DNA of 64,000 nucleotides from Laguncularia racemosa (Eukaryota; Streptophyta; Magnoliopsida; Myrtales; Combretaceae). Position numbers and translations under genes: made by a program. Shown here piece by piece: positions 35,800 to 48,260 of the stretch (its first letter is position 1; each line of letters opens with the position of its first letter). The stretch covers positions 1,240,001 to 1,304,000 of the forward strand of contig JBBMOL010000184.1 in NCBI GenBank assembly GCA_037954665.1, written 5' to 3'. A model generated the notes under the pieces. The model did no database searches. It was not told where the DNA came from and saw only the letters and a list, made by a program, of their open reading frames with translations.

Positions 35800-38090
35800 C
35801 CATCAAATTATAAAATGTGATTCTTTTATATTTTGCTTTAAATTACAGTTTGATTTGAAAATAGTTCATATTAAATAATAAAATTTAAGCAACATGTTTT
35901 AATTTCAAATCTATTGATATTTTATCTAACCTTATTTATCATTTTTTTTTGTCCACTTTTATTCTACTTTCCATCTCTATAGTGCACTCATTTTTCTTTA
36001 CATTTGTCTCTTGTTTCTTAAGTAGACTAATATACCTTAACTATCATCTAAGATATAATGTCACCATGATATAATATAATATGACTCACATTCTCGCATA
36101 ATGTTCCTCGATTTGAATATTAATATTTGGTTGAAAACTTCTATAATCATTAGTATTATTAACTAGAGTAAAATATTGTTAAAAGCGGTTCAAATCGAAC
36201 CAAACCAAACCAAATTGTATTTTAAGCAGTTTGGTTCAATTCCCTAAATCCCTAAATTGAAAAAAGTGATTTAGTTTAGTAAGAGTTTAAATCAAACTAT
36301 TTTTAATGTAGTTAAATTTTGGTTTAACTTATAAATCAAACTGAATCGAATCATTAGTACCACTATTTTTTTATTAGAAAATGAAAATAGACACTAAGGC
36401 CTATATGCATGAATTAAATTAAAAGGGGCCATTTAGATGAATTAGTATCCTGGTGTTGGTTTTGTAAAGATAAAAAAAAAGGAGATATCAAAAAAGAGGG
36501 AAAAAAGACAAATAAATAAATAAATATAAGGCTATTATCTCTGGTTGAGCGCATGGTGTTCTATCCATATCGATAAATAATGATAGTAAGAATTGATAAA
36601 CATAGATAAAGGTCACGAGTGATCTGCTTGATAATGGTGAGACATCCTTTGAGCAAGAATAGTAGTGAAAATGTAATTCAATAGTAGGTTAGCGGGCATC
36701 TTACTTGGTAGGATAATGTAGCTTAACTGATTATTATGATTTAGGCTAGAGTTTTAATTTAGGGTTTTAGATTAGAGATATTAATTGCAATTAAACAATA
36801 ATTTTACTTAATTTAGGTGTTCTGTTTGCATAAGTTGAACAATGCATGATTTTCTCCATCTAAAAACATAGGGTTAAATAGATTAATGGCTTCTCTATAA
36901 TTTTATGCTTATTCCTTATTTTCATGTCTAGGAAATTTTAGTAAAGGTCACATTTCAAATTAATAAATTTGTGGTTATGTGCTTATGGGTGTTGCTTAAT
37001 TATTATATATTGTGCATTTGGTATTCCCTATGAGATTAATGTCACAGCTAACTAATTGAATCGATTGATGCATTAGGGATGTGAGTGAGGTAATTTCTTA
37101 GTCAAATTGAAACACCTAAAAAAATTTGATGTGCGCATGGATTTAGAAATTATTATAAAAAAAAGAAAAGAAAAGAAAGAAAAGGAGGCTGAGCAACCGA
37201 TTTAGCTCGATGGGGCTCATCATCCAGTCCTTAGACTATTGTTTGATCTTAGTTCATATTTCATTATTCTATTTAGTTTATCAGTTTCCATTTATGTAAT
37301 TTACTAAAAATTAGGATTATTCTTCTATTTTATAGTTTCAATTATCATGTGATCTTATAATTATTATGTAAAATCCCGTTTCATTTTTAAAGAAAATAAT
37401 AATAATAAACTACTTATTCTAAGTTATTATAGACGATACATAGAATGATGATAAGAGCCAATTAAACCATTAAAACAAACTCTAGGTTAGAACTAGCACT
37501 TAGATAGATTTCATATATTCAATCAATGAAATAAATTTTTAGTAGATTATAAATACTTTTCTTTTTATCTTTACTTTATATATGCTTAACTCTTTTATCT
37601 CTTAGATATTGTTTCATATATTCATTCAATGAAATAAGTTTTTAGTATATTATAAATGCATCTCTTTATCTTTTCTTTATATATGCTTAAGTCTCTTATT
37701 TTCGAAATTGTGAATTTAAACTCATTAATAAAAAAAATGTCATTCAAACAAAATTTTACTGAATTTGCTCATAGATATACTAATGAAAGAAAACATAAAA
37801 AATGTATAAAATAAAGGAAAATTGGTCATATAAAAAATCAAATTTGCATTTTTCAAAGATTTTGGGGTCTAAAGGAACAATTTTAAAGATAAGGAACTAT
37901 GCGAGCATAAAGCAAATATAAGGCATATTTACAACCTGCCTAAAATTTTTTTAACTTATAATATATTTGAAGCTTCTTCATCATCAACCTCTTTTTTCAT
38001 AGCAAAGGATATTCTTATATTTAACATGTGTGTTATGGTTTGAACTTCATTTTTTTTTTTTTTGTATAGCTTAATATAACACAAATAACA
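35800..38090. other. AT-rich intergenic, short repeats only
   Basis: It includes an AACCAAACC-rich repeat at 36180-36360 and a partial copy of the 38-kb MITE family near 37855-37940. No gene is seen. Confidence 0.4.
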
Positions 38091-38094
38091 CGAA

Positions 38095-38402
38095 GGGTAA
38101 ATTGCAGATACACTCCCTTATATTTACTTTAAATACACTTAGTCCTTTATCTTTAAGATTGTGTATTTAGACTTCTAAATCTTTAAAAAATGTGTTTAGA
38201 CTCCCCCAAATGCCTATTAGAGGGGTGAGAGGTTTAATGTACCTTCTTCTTTTTTTTTTTTCTTTAAATTTGAGAGTCTAAACGCACAATTTTAAAAATA
38301 AAGTACTTAGTGCATGTGAAGGAAATATAAAGGGTGTTAATATACAATGTTAAACAAGGAGTAAGTGCACATAAGCAAAGGGGGTATATTTACAATTTAA
38401 TA
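38095..38402. mobile_element. MITE with GGTAAATTG ends, copy 1
   Basis: The left end GGTAAATTGCAGATACACTC pairs with the right end, which as reverse complement reads TTAAATTGTAAATATACCCC. The interior has CACTTAGTCCTTTATC and its inverted counterpart. No coding. Confidence 0.6.
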
Positions 38403-38858
38403 TTTTTTATAATATTTAGAAGGAAGAACAACAACTATAATAAATCAATAAATAAATAATTAAATAATAAAAAAGAATTAAAATTCAAAGTTTAATGTGA
38501 GATAATTAATATTTAAGCAATTAAATGTTAGAAATTTATGTCATATGATTCATATCTTTCATTCAAACTCAAAATACCATTGTTTTTATGTACATATTAT
38601 ATGAATATTGCTTTCTTGATAGAATCAAAGAAATATCTTTTACAATCTTTATAAAAGATAAAGTTGGTAAAAATATTGGAATAAAAAAGTATGCAAAATT
38701 AAATCAGCTAAATGATGTGATTCAATTACATAGAGATGAAAGAATATATACCGGGCCTTTATTTTATCATCGATCATTTGTGAATATTAATTTATTTATC
38801 AAAACTTTTGATTTTTGTTGTTATTCTTCTTTCTAAATATTAAAAATTAAATTTAAAT

Positions 38859-39113
38859 TGTAAATATGTCATTTATATTTACTTACGTGTACTTAACCCT
38901 TTATTTTTGATATTGTGCATTTATATCTCTTTATCTTTATGATTATACATTTAAATATCTAAATCTTTAAAAAATGTGCACTTAAATCCCTCAAAATTGG
39001 TATATGAGGTTTGAACACACCCTTTTTAAAGATTTGGGAGTTCAAAAATATAATTTTAAAATAAAATGGGGTTAAATATAGGGAGTTAAAGAGGCTGTGT
39101 TTACAATTTACCA
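38859..39113. mobile_element. MITE with GGTAAATTG ends, copy 2
   Basis: The left end TTTAAATTGTAAATATG and the right end (reverse complement GGTAAATTGTAAACACAG) form an inverted pair. The interior matches copy 1 in order (CCTTTAT, TAAATCTTTAAAAAATGTG). Confidence 0.6.
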
Positions 39114-41880
39114 TAACAAAAAGTAAATAGATAAATAAATAAATAAAAAGAGAGAGAATATGCTGCAAAAAGACCAAGTTCTCTCTCAATCAAACCGAGC
39201 AATTAACCACAATCAAGTTCTAAGGTTGTGTTTTGCTTCGCTTACATTCATCTATGCGCATGAATATTTATAGAAAGTTAAAACCCATCCATTAATGACC
39301 CAATAAGTGAAAACAATAAACTAATAAAACTGAAAGCGCTATAAGTAGTCGATCGAAAAATCTTCGTTTGACCAATCTGCCCTTGGATTGATAGAAGTAG
39401 GCCTTGCGATACCATCTAAGTTCAACTCCCACTTTTCTTATTTTGTTTTAATAAACAAAATGTCCAACAATTCAAGTTACATTGTAACAATTTGGTAACT
39501 ATAGCATCATTTTTTATCCAATTCAAAATTAAATTATATGGCCAATAATTGTCAAGAAATCCGAAAATTCAATAATGATTCTTAAAAATACTTAAGTCGG
39601 TGTGAGAATGAGAAATTGAGGATGTTCCGTGGGGGGAGTGGGACCATCGGTGGGTGAATAACGTCCAAGTGCTTTAGTGTAATATTAGTCAAATATTGTG
39701 GCCGTGGGGCTACCTACGCTGCCGTGCCTAGAAGAAACGGAATGCATGATCAAAATTAAGGTATGTGTGAAATAATGCCCGATTTGGTAATTAAAAAATC
39801 GAAAAGATTGCTTACCGAAACATCACGTTTAGATTAATATTAAGTATAGGGTGAGGGGTTATAGTAGTATAAAAAGCTTATAAACATTATTAGAAGTGAT
39901 AAAAAAGAAGAAGCATTTTTTGTGTTCTATGAAGATTTAATGTCTTATATATTATGCGGAAATTTTTATAGCGCAATCATTAAATCATTTCACATTTTTT
40001 ATTAAAAATATTTGATGTCTTATGTATTACGTGGAGAATTTTAGGGGTTTAGTATAGTCATCTTTTACTATACAAAAAATTTTATCTATAGATTTATAAT
40101 GACTGTTGACAAGTTCCAAAAGGTGGCCACTATTTCTTCTACTGTGTTAGATCTTATTTTTACAGTATTTGAAAAGATTTTGCAGTAAGAAAAGAAATGA
40201 CTATATAATCTAGTTACTAAAATGATTACATTATAAATTTTTTTATTTTATTTTAACACTTAACATATTACATTGAAAACATATAATAAATATTCTTCAT
40301 AAATGTTACTTTTAATGATATTATTTATCCATTTTTCTATATTATTAAAATCTTTTATCATTTATTTCGACTTACATCCAAACGTGGCTTTTCTCTAGTG
40401 TAAATTTTTCTCAAACGAATACTGTCCAGAACTCCAGAATGATTTAGTCAAGTTTGGGTGGAACACTGTGGACGAGGCAAATCGGATGTAGGATTAAAGT
40501 CATCCATTGGCGCATTGGTTATCACAGATAACGTTGACAACGAAATTAAAGACAAAAGACTCGATAAATTCTTCTTTAAAAAAAAAAAAAAAAATCTTTC
40601 GAAAAAGGAGATATGTATATATAATATATAGTCATGCATGCACTTAAGATAATGTTCGAAGAAAACGAACAAAATACACATATTTCAAAGTTTGCACGTC
40701 TATTTTGACAACTTTTATAGATCTTTTAGGTAAAGCATAGAGATAAAAGATGAATAGGATGCTTCCTCCCATGACAGTCATATTCGATATTAGAGATTAA
40801 CCAGACGATTATTATGAAAAGGAAAAATTATGGCATTAAATAGATTACATGATTAACTGTTGATTTAGTGTATCTATTGTGAAAATTGATGGTAATTATC
40901 TTTTTAAAAAAGTTTATGTTAATTAATGGAAAATAATCCTCCTTTAGAATGAAAACTAATGGATACCGCATCCATGTTAAGAAACGTAGAAAAAAAAAAT
41001 GAAAGAGAGTTCGAAAGAAATAAATGGTCTGAGAGCGGTGTTATTTATCTAGCACCTAAAAAATGGTAAGTACTTGACTAAATAAATTAGATATATGATT
41101 TGATTAAAATTACATATATAATTACTTTTGTAAAAGTAGTTTTTATTTATGTGATGATTATCATTCAAGGAAGAGCACCACAAGTGTTTACCGTCTAATT
41201 AACCATCCAAAATAACTTCTTACCCATTATAACTATTTTCTTTGTTTTTAACCTTATTTAACTAATATGTTTTATATATGATCAAGACATGAATAAATAC
41301 AATTGGAATTTAAGCTAACTATTTATGATCTTTGTCTAATCCTATATACTTTTAATAATGATGCAATTCAACATACAATGGGATACAAATTTAACTTATT
41401 AATATGAATGACAATATTTGATATGCAAAAACCAATCCAAATTGGAATCACCATTTGAGAATCTATTTTCCTTCCTATATGTGAAGATATTTTTAAAAGC
41501 TAAAATTATACATTTTTTTAAAATCAATAGTTCCAATTTTTAAGAAAAATTCAATTTTACTTTCAAGAAAGTAGATTTAAATTCTATTCAATTTTCATTA
41601 ATAAAAATTTTTAAAAATAAATTTTTAATATATATAGCATATATTAATTTTATTTACAAATTAAGAATTTTTTAATTAATGCCACTATAACATATAAATA
41701 AAATAAATAATTTCATAATTTTTTTCAAACAATCGAATGGTTTTGTCATTCTAATTTTAGCTCTTTCCTTTAATACATTCTATTTCCTTTCAATTTAAAC
41801 GTGTCCTGCCTATCAAGTCTCACCTATCAACTTTTGCTTCTTCTTCTTCTTTTTTTTTTTTTTTTTTAACTTATTGGACT
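39114..41880. other. AT-rich intergenic, no gene seen
   Basis: A GC-richer patch at 39600-39750 (GTGGGGGGAGTGGGACC-like wording) stands out but has no supported frame. The rest is low-complexity. Confidence 0.4.
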
Positions 41881-41884
41881 TTTT

Positions 41885-42056
41885 CCAATGACGTCACTGC
41901 TCACGTCACGAAGTCCTAAAAGAATGAGAACGTGTCCCAGAGGGATGGTCCCAAATAAAACCATAAATACGTCTACATTGTCGCCATCCCATGACAATAA
42001 ATGGAAAAACTGAATTTCTAAGTTTCTGCATCGTTTACGTCGTCGTTGACGTCAAA
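41885..42056. promoter_or_regulatory. Cluster of ACGTCA (bZIP-type) sites
   Basis: TGACGTCA at 41889-41896 and TTGACGTCAA at 42046-42055 are perfect palindromes. CACGTCAC at 41902-41909 and ACGTCG near 42037 lie between or beside them. ACGT-core sites of this type bind plant bZIP factors. No gene is recognised just downstream; the adjacent DNA is filled with insertions. Confidence 0.4.
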
Positions 42057-42471
42057 TATATTGTTCCCATCCCATAATAATAATACCACTAATAGTAATA
42101 ATAATAGTTTCTCCTAACATCTCACCATGCCTACCTACCATACTATGCATGTTCGATATCCATGTCAACAAACCCTTACACTATGTTTGGAGTGAAGGAA
42201 GAAAAGAATTAAAGGAGAAAAAAAAATTATTTTTCTTTTATTTAAAAGAGAAAAAAAGAAAGAAAGGGGATGGATTTTTTAAGGAAAAGATTTCCCAAGG
42301 CTTATAAAATTGATTTTCTTTAAGCATGGAGAAATGAACCTTTTTAAAATTTTAAGAACTTTTTAATAATTTAACTAGTTTTAAAAAATATTAAATTATC
42401 ATTATTTTTATTATTATAACCATTTATTTCTATTTTTTCACTATCCATGATTTTTTTCCCTATTTTCTTAC

Positions 42472-43050
42472 CGACGCAGCGAGGAAAGCGTAAACACACG
42501 AGACCAATTCTAGGATTGGACTTCACGAATAAACAAAAAATAATCTGAGTTTATTCCTTGATAAATCTCAATTGCGCATAATCGAGAAAGTAGATAAACT
42601 TTTCTTTAGAAGTGTATATCGAATAAAGGATGAAAGCACACCCTAAAAATGACCCAGCAACTATATATACTCATCAGGAAAACAAGTAAAAAAAGAAATA
42701 TATATGTACACGTGGAAATAAATATAAGTATACATGTCCGTCATCTGTCTTATACACGGCCGTACATGAAGGCTGTGTAGGCTTCTGGGGATACTCCTGA
42801 CATAACACACAGTCGTGTCCCCTGGCCGTGCATGAAGATCGTGCACGTTTCTGGGAGAGATCCTAACATAACACACGATCGTGCCTCTTGGCCGTGTACG
42901 TTTTTGGGAATCATCTTGGTATATCACACGGCCGTGCCTTCTGGCCGTGCATGAAGCCGTGTGTGTTTCTGGAAGCTTCCTGACATAATACACGACCGTG
43001 CTTGTAATAGACACGCTCGATACCAACCCGTGTCAGCTATGATATCCTCA
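42472..43050 (-). repeat. 3' LTR of element B
   Basis: It begins CGACGCAG (family TGACGTAG) and ends CTCA on the plus strand. About four tandem units of about 66 bp with CACGGCCGTG-like palindromes lie at about 42750-43020. Confidence 0.88.
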
Positions 43051-44206
43051 TCATTCTCTCCCACCAATGAAGAACTCGATCCCAAGTTTTCTTCTGGATA
43101 TAAGGGTTCATCATCCACGTAGAATGGGAATAAATCGGCTACATTGAAGGTTTTTGAGATTTTCATGCTTTTCGGGAGCCCGACCACATAGGCATTATCA
43201 TTGATCTTGGCGAAAATCTTGTAAGGGCCATACTTCTTTGGTTGCCATTTGCTATAAGTGCCTATAGGAAAGCGTTCCTTCTTTAAGAACACCATCACTT
43301 GATCTCCCACCTCAAACAGTTTCTTCCTCCGATGCTTGTCTGCGGCTTTCTTATAATACTTATTAACCCTCTCGATTCTCTCTTTCACGTCAGATGCCAC
43401 CGTTTGGTATTGTTCCGCCAGGTGTTTAGCAGCAACATTGGTTTCTAGACCCTTAGACAGAGAAGCTAAATCCAAGGCGTGAGACGACGCTTTGGTATAG
43501 ACCACTGAAAAAGGAGATTTCCCAGTAATTCTATGAATAGAATTGTTGTAAGCGAACTTGGCTTGAGAAAGTGCCAAATCCCATTGTTTTGGCTTCTCTT
43601 TACAAATGCTTCGTATCAAATTTCCAAGAGTCCTGTTCATCACCTCTGTCTGGCCATCAGTTTGAGGGTGGGCTGTGTTGCTAAAATTAAGGGAAGAATT
43701 AAACATATACCATAGCGTTCTCTAGAAGTGGCTAAGAAACCGGATATCTCTATCAGAAGTAATTGACTTGGGAACCCTGTGCAACCTGACCACCTCCTTA
43801 AAGAATAACTTGGCAACACCCTGTACATCAGCCGTCTTCCTACAAAGGATGAAGTGAGCCATCTTGGAGAACCTGCCTACAACCACAAAAAAGTGTTAGC
43901 ACCTCGTTGGGTATGAGACAAACCTAACACGAAGTCCATAGATAGATCCTCCCAGATATTCTCAAGTACTGGTAGCGGAGTGTATAACCCGGTATTCTGA
44001 GAATGTCTTTTAGATGTTTGGCAGATATAGCACCTTTGCACGATTCTCCCTACATCTCTTCTTAGCTGAGGCCAATGATATCTTGCAGCCACTGCCGCTA
44101 GTGTCTTATCACGCCCTAAATGTCCGGCTAGTCCCCCTCCATGTAGGTCCCTAATTAATTTCTCCCTTAAGGATGATTCGAGAATACAGAGTTGGTTACC
44201 CCTCAT
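43051..44206 (-). pseudogene. Element B integrase remnant
   Basis: The zinc finger (LHGGGLAGHLGRDKT ... CYICQTSKRHSQ) lies at about 44145-43985, and the first core Asp in DLSMDFVLGL at about 43945. A frameshift near 43870 breaks the frame; the segment with the second Asp is read in another frame (about 43760-43730). The core end with TDGQTEVMNRTLGNL (about 43655) carries the third acidic residue. The C-terminal tail includes SKTFNVADLFPFYVDD, like element A. Integrase would insert the cDNA; this copy is broken. Confidence 0.85.
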
Positions 44207-44263
44207 TAAATAACCCTCCAGGATGTAGTAACTATCATTGGGTTCTTGATTGATACATTTTCT

Positions 44264-44830
44264 TCATATAGTTCCGAAATCCACATCTTCTTCATACAGT
44301 TCTTTCAACTGCTCAAAGCCTACCATCTTAGCTCTCATAGTGACCAATAAATCCGCCCTTCTACTTAATGCGTCTGCTACCTTATTTTGGACCCCGAATT
44401 TGTGCATCAAGCTGAATGAAAACTTTTGCAGAAATTGTATCCATTTGGCATGCATATCTTTATAGGTGCGGGTCTGATTACTCAGGTGTTTCAGAGCGAC
44501 ACAATACGAGTATAGGATAAACTCTTTTCCAACCAAGTAGTGCTCCCACATCCTCAGAGCTTTGACCACGGAATAAAACTCTTTATCGTAAGTGGATCAG
44601 TTCCTCTTGGCTTCACAGAGCTTCTCACTATGGAAGGCCACGGGTCTCTTCTCTTGAGATAACACAGTGCCAATGCCCACGCCACTGGCATCACAGTTGA
44701 CTTCGAATAGTTTGTCAAAGTCTGGTAAGGTCAACACCAGTGCACTACATAATCTCTCTTTCAGCACAGTAAATCCAGACTCAGCTTCCCCATCCCAATG
44801 AAACTTCCCTTTCTTTAGGCACTCAGTCAA
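44264..44830 (-). pseudogene. Element B RNase H remnant
   Basis: VNCDASGVGIGTVLSQEKRP (about 44705) is the RNase H start with its Asp. The C-terminal half (44569-44264) has KVADALSRRADLL. A stop near 44597 separates the halves, which otherwise align with element A. Confidence 0.85.
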
Positions 44831-44972
44831 TGGGGCAGCAACTGTACTAAAATGTCATATGAAACGTCTATAAAATCCTGCCAATCCTAGAAAGCTCCTC
44901 AACTTGGTGATTGTTTTGGGAGTGGGCCAATCTCTAATGGCCCTTACCTTGTCCTCATCCACCATTATACCC

Positions 44973-45590
44973 TTACCGCTTACTACAAAACCTAAGAACA
45001 TAAGTTTTTTTTGACATGAATATGCACTTCTTGAGATTGGCGTAGAGCTTATTCTCTTTCAGCACAATCAATACGTTATTCAAATGCACTAAATGCTCAT
45101 CCTTAGTCTTGCTATATATCAGGATATCGTCAAAGTATACTACTACAAACCTACTTATGAATGGTTTAAGTACCTGATTCATCACGCGCATGAAGGTACT
45201 AGGTGTGTTGTTGAGGCCAGATGGCATAACCAACCATTCGTACAACCCTTCCTTGTCTTGAAAGCGATCTTCCATTCATCCCCAGGTCTGACCCGAATCT
45301 AATGATACCTACTTCTAAGATTCACTTTCGAGAAGATTACCGCTCCACTCAGCCTATCCAACATGTCTTCAATACGAGGAATTGGGAATTTATACCCAAT
45401 TATGATCTTATTGATCGCACGACTGTCCACACACATCTTCCAACTACTATCCTTCTTGGGCGTCAATAGCGCCGGAACGACATATGGGCTCATGCTATCC
45501 CTGATGAATCCTTTATCTAGTAATTCCTAGACCTTCTCCTATAGGACCTCCGTCTCTTTGGGGCTTATCCTATAATGAAGGAGATTAGGA
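44973..45590 (-). pseudogene. Element B reverse transcriptase remnant
   Basis: Two frames: 45493-45299 (PALLTPKKDSSWKMCVDSRA, the fingers) and 45275-44973 with VVVYFDDILIYSKT at about 45155, the catalytic aspartates. A stop near 45300 and frameshifts near 45000 disrupt the enzyme. Confidence 0.85.
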
Positions 45591-45593
45591 AGG

Positions 45594-47636
45594 CTAACCC
45601 CATGCACCAAGTCGATGTGGTGTTGGATGTCTCGTAATGGAGGCAACCCTTCTGGTAAGTCTTCTGGCACTACCTCTTTGAACTTTTCTAATAGCTCCCT
45701 TTACTTCCTCCGGAGCCTTTACACTATCCACGTCCTCTCCCGCATTCTTCACCATAAGAGCATGCATCAATCGAGATTCTTTTATGTCCTCGGTCATTTC
45801 CTTTTCTAATTAAGTGATCGTCAGAAAAGATTTTCCTTCCGTCGTTTGTGTCTTAGGTCGCTTATCTGTCAATGGCAGCAACGTATATTTCATGCCCCCT
45901 TTCTCCAATCTATACTTATTTTCTTTCTCGGCATGTTGGGCATCTATGTCAAACTGCCAAGGTCGTCCGAATAGCAAGTAGCAAGCATCTATATCGACAA
46001 TGTCGTAATAGACTTCATCTCGATATTTGCCTATCGAGAATGGAACCCGACACCTCTCCTTCACCTTAATTCACTATGTTGCCTTAATCCACCCTATGGT
46101 GTAAGGGTTCAAATGCTTCTCTATCTGTAGCTGGAATCGTTTCACAACCTCTCTTCTGATTATGTTCTCACAGCTCCCACTGTCAACAATCAAGTCGAAC
46201 ACTCTCCCACCAATTGTGCACTTAGTGCGGAATAGCTGGTGTCGTTGTGAACTACCTTCTTGTTTCGGTGCTAGCATCATCCTTTTGATCACGTAGTTCG
46301 GTTCCACTGCATCATTAGCCTCATCATAGTATTCATCCTCACCATCCAGTTCACAACACACTTCCTCCTCGTCCTCCTTTTCGACAATGTTTATAGTTTG
46401 TCGATTCGAGCATTCGTTGGATTGGTGTCCCGGTTGATTACACCTATAGCAATTCCCCAAAATCGGTTTAGCATATGGATTATTTTGTCTTGGGGTCTCT
46501 TTGCTCTCAAGAGGCTTCTTCCCCTCGACCTTGTCTTCTTTCTTCTCTATACTCTCAGCTGGTTTCTCGACTATTCCTCTAGCCCTTTCACCAACCACCC
46601 TGCTGCTACTGCCGAGACTATCATACGCATAATTTCTCTTGCCCCCACCTAGCCTTGCACTATATTCTTGAATCATCATCTCAGCTTTAAGGGCTAAATT
46701 CTTTGCCTCATTGACAGTTCTAAACACCGTCACCCCTATTTTATCCCTAATTTGGAGCTTCAATCCTTCCACAAATCGCGCTACCTATTGACCCTCAGTT
46801 TCCCTCAGATCATTCCTCTCTGTTAGCCTCATAAACTCGGCGGTGTATTCATGCACTGTCCTCTGCCCTTGACGACATTGTTGGTACTGCTGAAAAATGA
46901 TCTACTCATAGTTGGGTGGTAGGAAATCCTTCTGCAATAGATTCTTTATGCAGTACCATGTCCTTCTAGGTTGCTTCCCATCTCTCTGCCTTCGGTTTTG
47001 CAAACGATCCCACCATGCAAAAGCCTCTCCTTTCAACCTACAAGCAACCGGTCGTACTCTCTTATCCTTAGGCACCTCTATATAGTCGAAGAATCTATCA
47101 ACCTCTACGAGCCAATCCAGGAAATCTTCTATATTGAGATTACCATTAAAGGATGGAATATTTACCTTGAGATTGAAATCACCGCCATCTGTATGATCGT
47201 AGCCCTGGTGGTTTCTTCGATATATGCTACCATACTCCTGGTCAAGTCGGTCATCGACCCTGCGGTACCTGCCACCACCAACAACGCCCCTTCTCGGTGG
47301 TTGTTCCCTCCTCTGCAGGAATTTACCCTCTTCCTTAGAGGAACTTTCATCTAGCCTTTGGTTCCACTGATTCGCGGCTGCAGGTTGATTGATAGGACCG
47401 CCACGAGTGATTGCTACTCCTAGTCGATTCCCAACAACACCCCTGTTTCCGTTGTGGCCCATCGCTATGGCGTCTAAATGCGTAACCAGGTCTTCCAAAC
47501 GTTGCTCTACGCGCCCAAGTCTCTGTTCCATGGCTTCGACCACCATCCTTGGAGCCTATTGATTAACTCCTTGAACTTTCGCATCCCGATCTAGGTCGAG
47601 AATGTGACTGCTATCAACACCATCATTAGCCGACAT
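45594..47636 (-). pseudogene. Element B gag-protease remnant
   Basis: One minus-strand frame runs from the ATG at 47636 (MSANDGVDSSHILDLD) to about 45690, broken by a few stops. It has the gag core FNLKVNIPSFNGNLNIEDFL (about 47175), a CCHC zinc knuckle CYRCNQPGHQSNEC (about 46454-46413), and the protease core DLIVDSGSCENIIRREVV (about 46190). Three of the stops (NQ|AP, NYE|IIF, EGQ|VARF) are TAG in places where Gln fits. A frameshift near 45690 separates it from RT. Confidence 0.85.
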
Positions 47637-47649
47637 CTCCGCAGGAATT

Positions 47650-47668
47650 TGCCTTGCTCTGATACCAA
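47650..47668 (-). other. Primer binding site of element B, tRNA-iMet type
   Basis: On the minus strand TTGGTATCAGAGCAAGGCA follows the 5' LTR end by a base or two. TGGTATCAGAGC is the initiator tRNA-Met complement. Confidence 0.9.
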
Positions 47669-47669
47669 C

Positions 47670-48260
47670 TGACGTAGCGAGGAAAGCGTAAACACACAAG
47701 ACCAATTCTAGGATTGGACTTCACGAATAAAAAAAGAATAATCTGAGTTTATTCCTTGATAAATCTCAATTGCGCACAATCGAGAAAGTAGAGAAACTCT
47801 TCTCTAGAAGTGTATATCGAATAAAGGATGAAAGCTCACCCTAAAAATGACCTAGCAACTATATATACTCTTTAGGAAAACAAGTAAAAAAGGAAATATA
47901 TATGTACACGTGGAAATAAATATAAATATACACGGCTGTCATCTGTCTTATACACGACTGTGCATGAAGGCCGTATAGGCTTCTAGGGATACTCCTGACA
48001 TAACACACGGTCGTGCTCCCTAGCCGTGCATAAAGACCGTGCATGTTTCTAGGAGAGATCCTGACATAACACGCGGCCGTGCCTCTTGGCCATGTATGGG
48101 GCCATGTATGTTTCTGGGAATCATCCTGGTATATCACACTACCGTACCTTTTGATTGTGCATGAAGCCATGTGTGTTTTTGGAAGCTCCTTAACATAATA
48201 CATGACCGTACTTGTAATAGATACATCCGATATCAACCCGTGTCAGCTACGATGTACTCA
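47670..48260 (-). repeat. 5' LTR of element B
   Basis: Ends TGACGTAG...TACTCA on the plus strand. It aligns through its whole length with 42472-43050. Many differences are C/T or G/A, concentrated in the CG-rich palindromic repeats at about 47935-48215. Confidence 0.88.

Larger units (their letters stand above)
42472..48260 (-). mobile_element. Decayed Ty3/gypsy element B
   Basis: LTRs are 42472-43050 (3') and 47670-48260 (5'). They are flanked by TTAC (42468-42471, 48261-48264). On the minus strand the order is 5' LTR, tRNA-iMet primer binding site, gag, protease, RT, RNase H, integrase, polypurine tract (GGTGGGAGAGAATGA, 43066-43051), 3' LTR. The body is complete but has several stops and frameshifts. 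It is a close relative of element A at protein level. The lineage within Ty3/gypsy was not settled; no chromodomain was recognised after integrase. Confidence 0.9.

Noticed and set aside
40448..40681. 77-codon minus-strand frame rich in Phe and Leu
   Set aside because: Much of it is a poly-A/T run read as Phe and Lys; no start context or homology could be supported.
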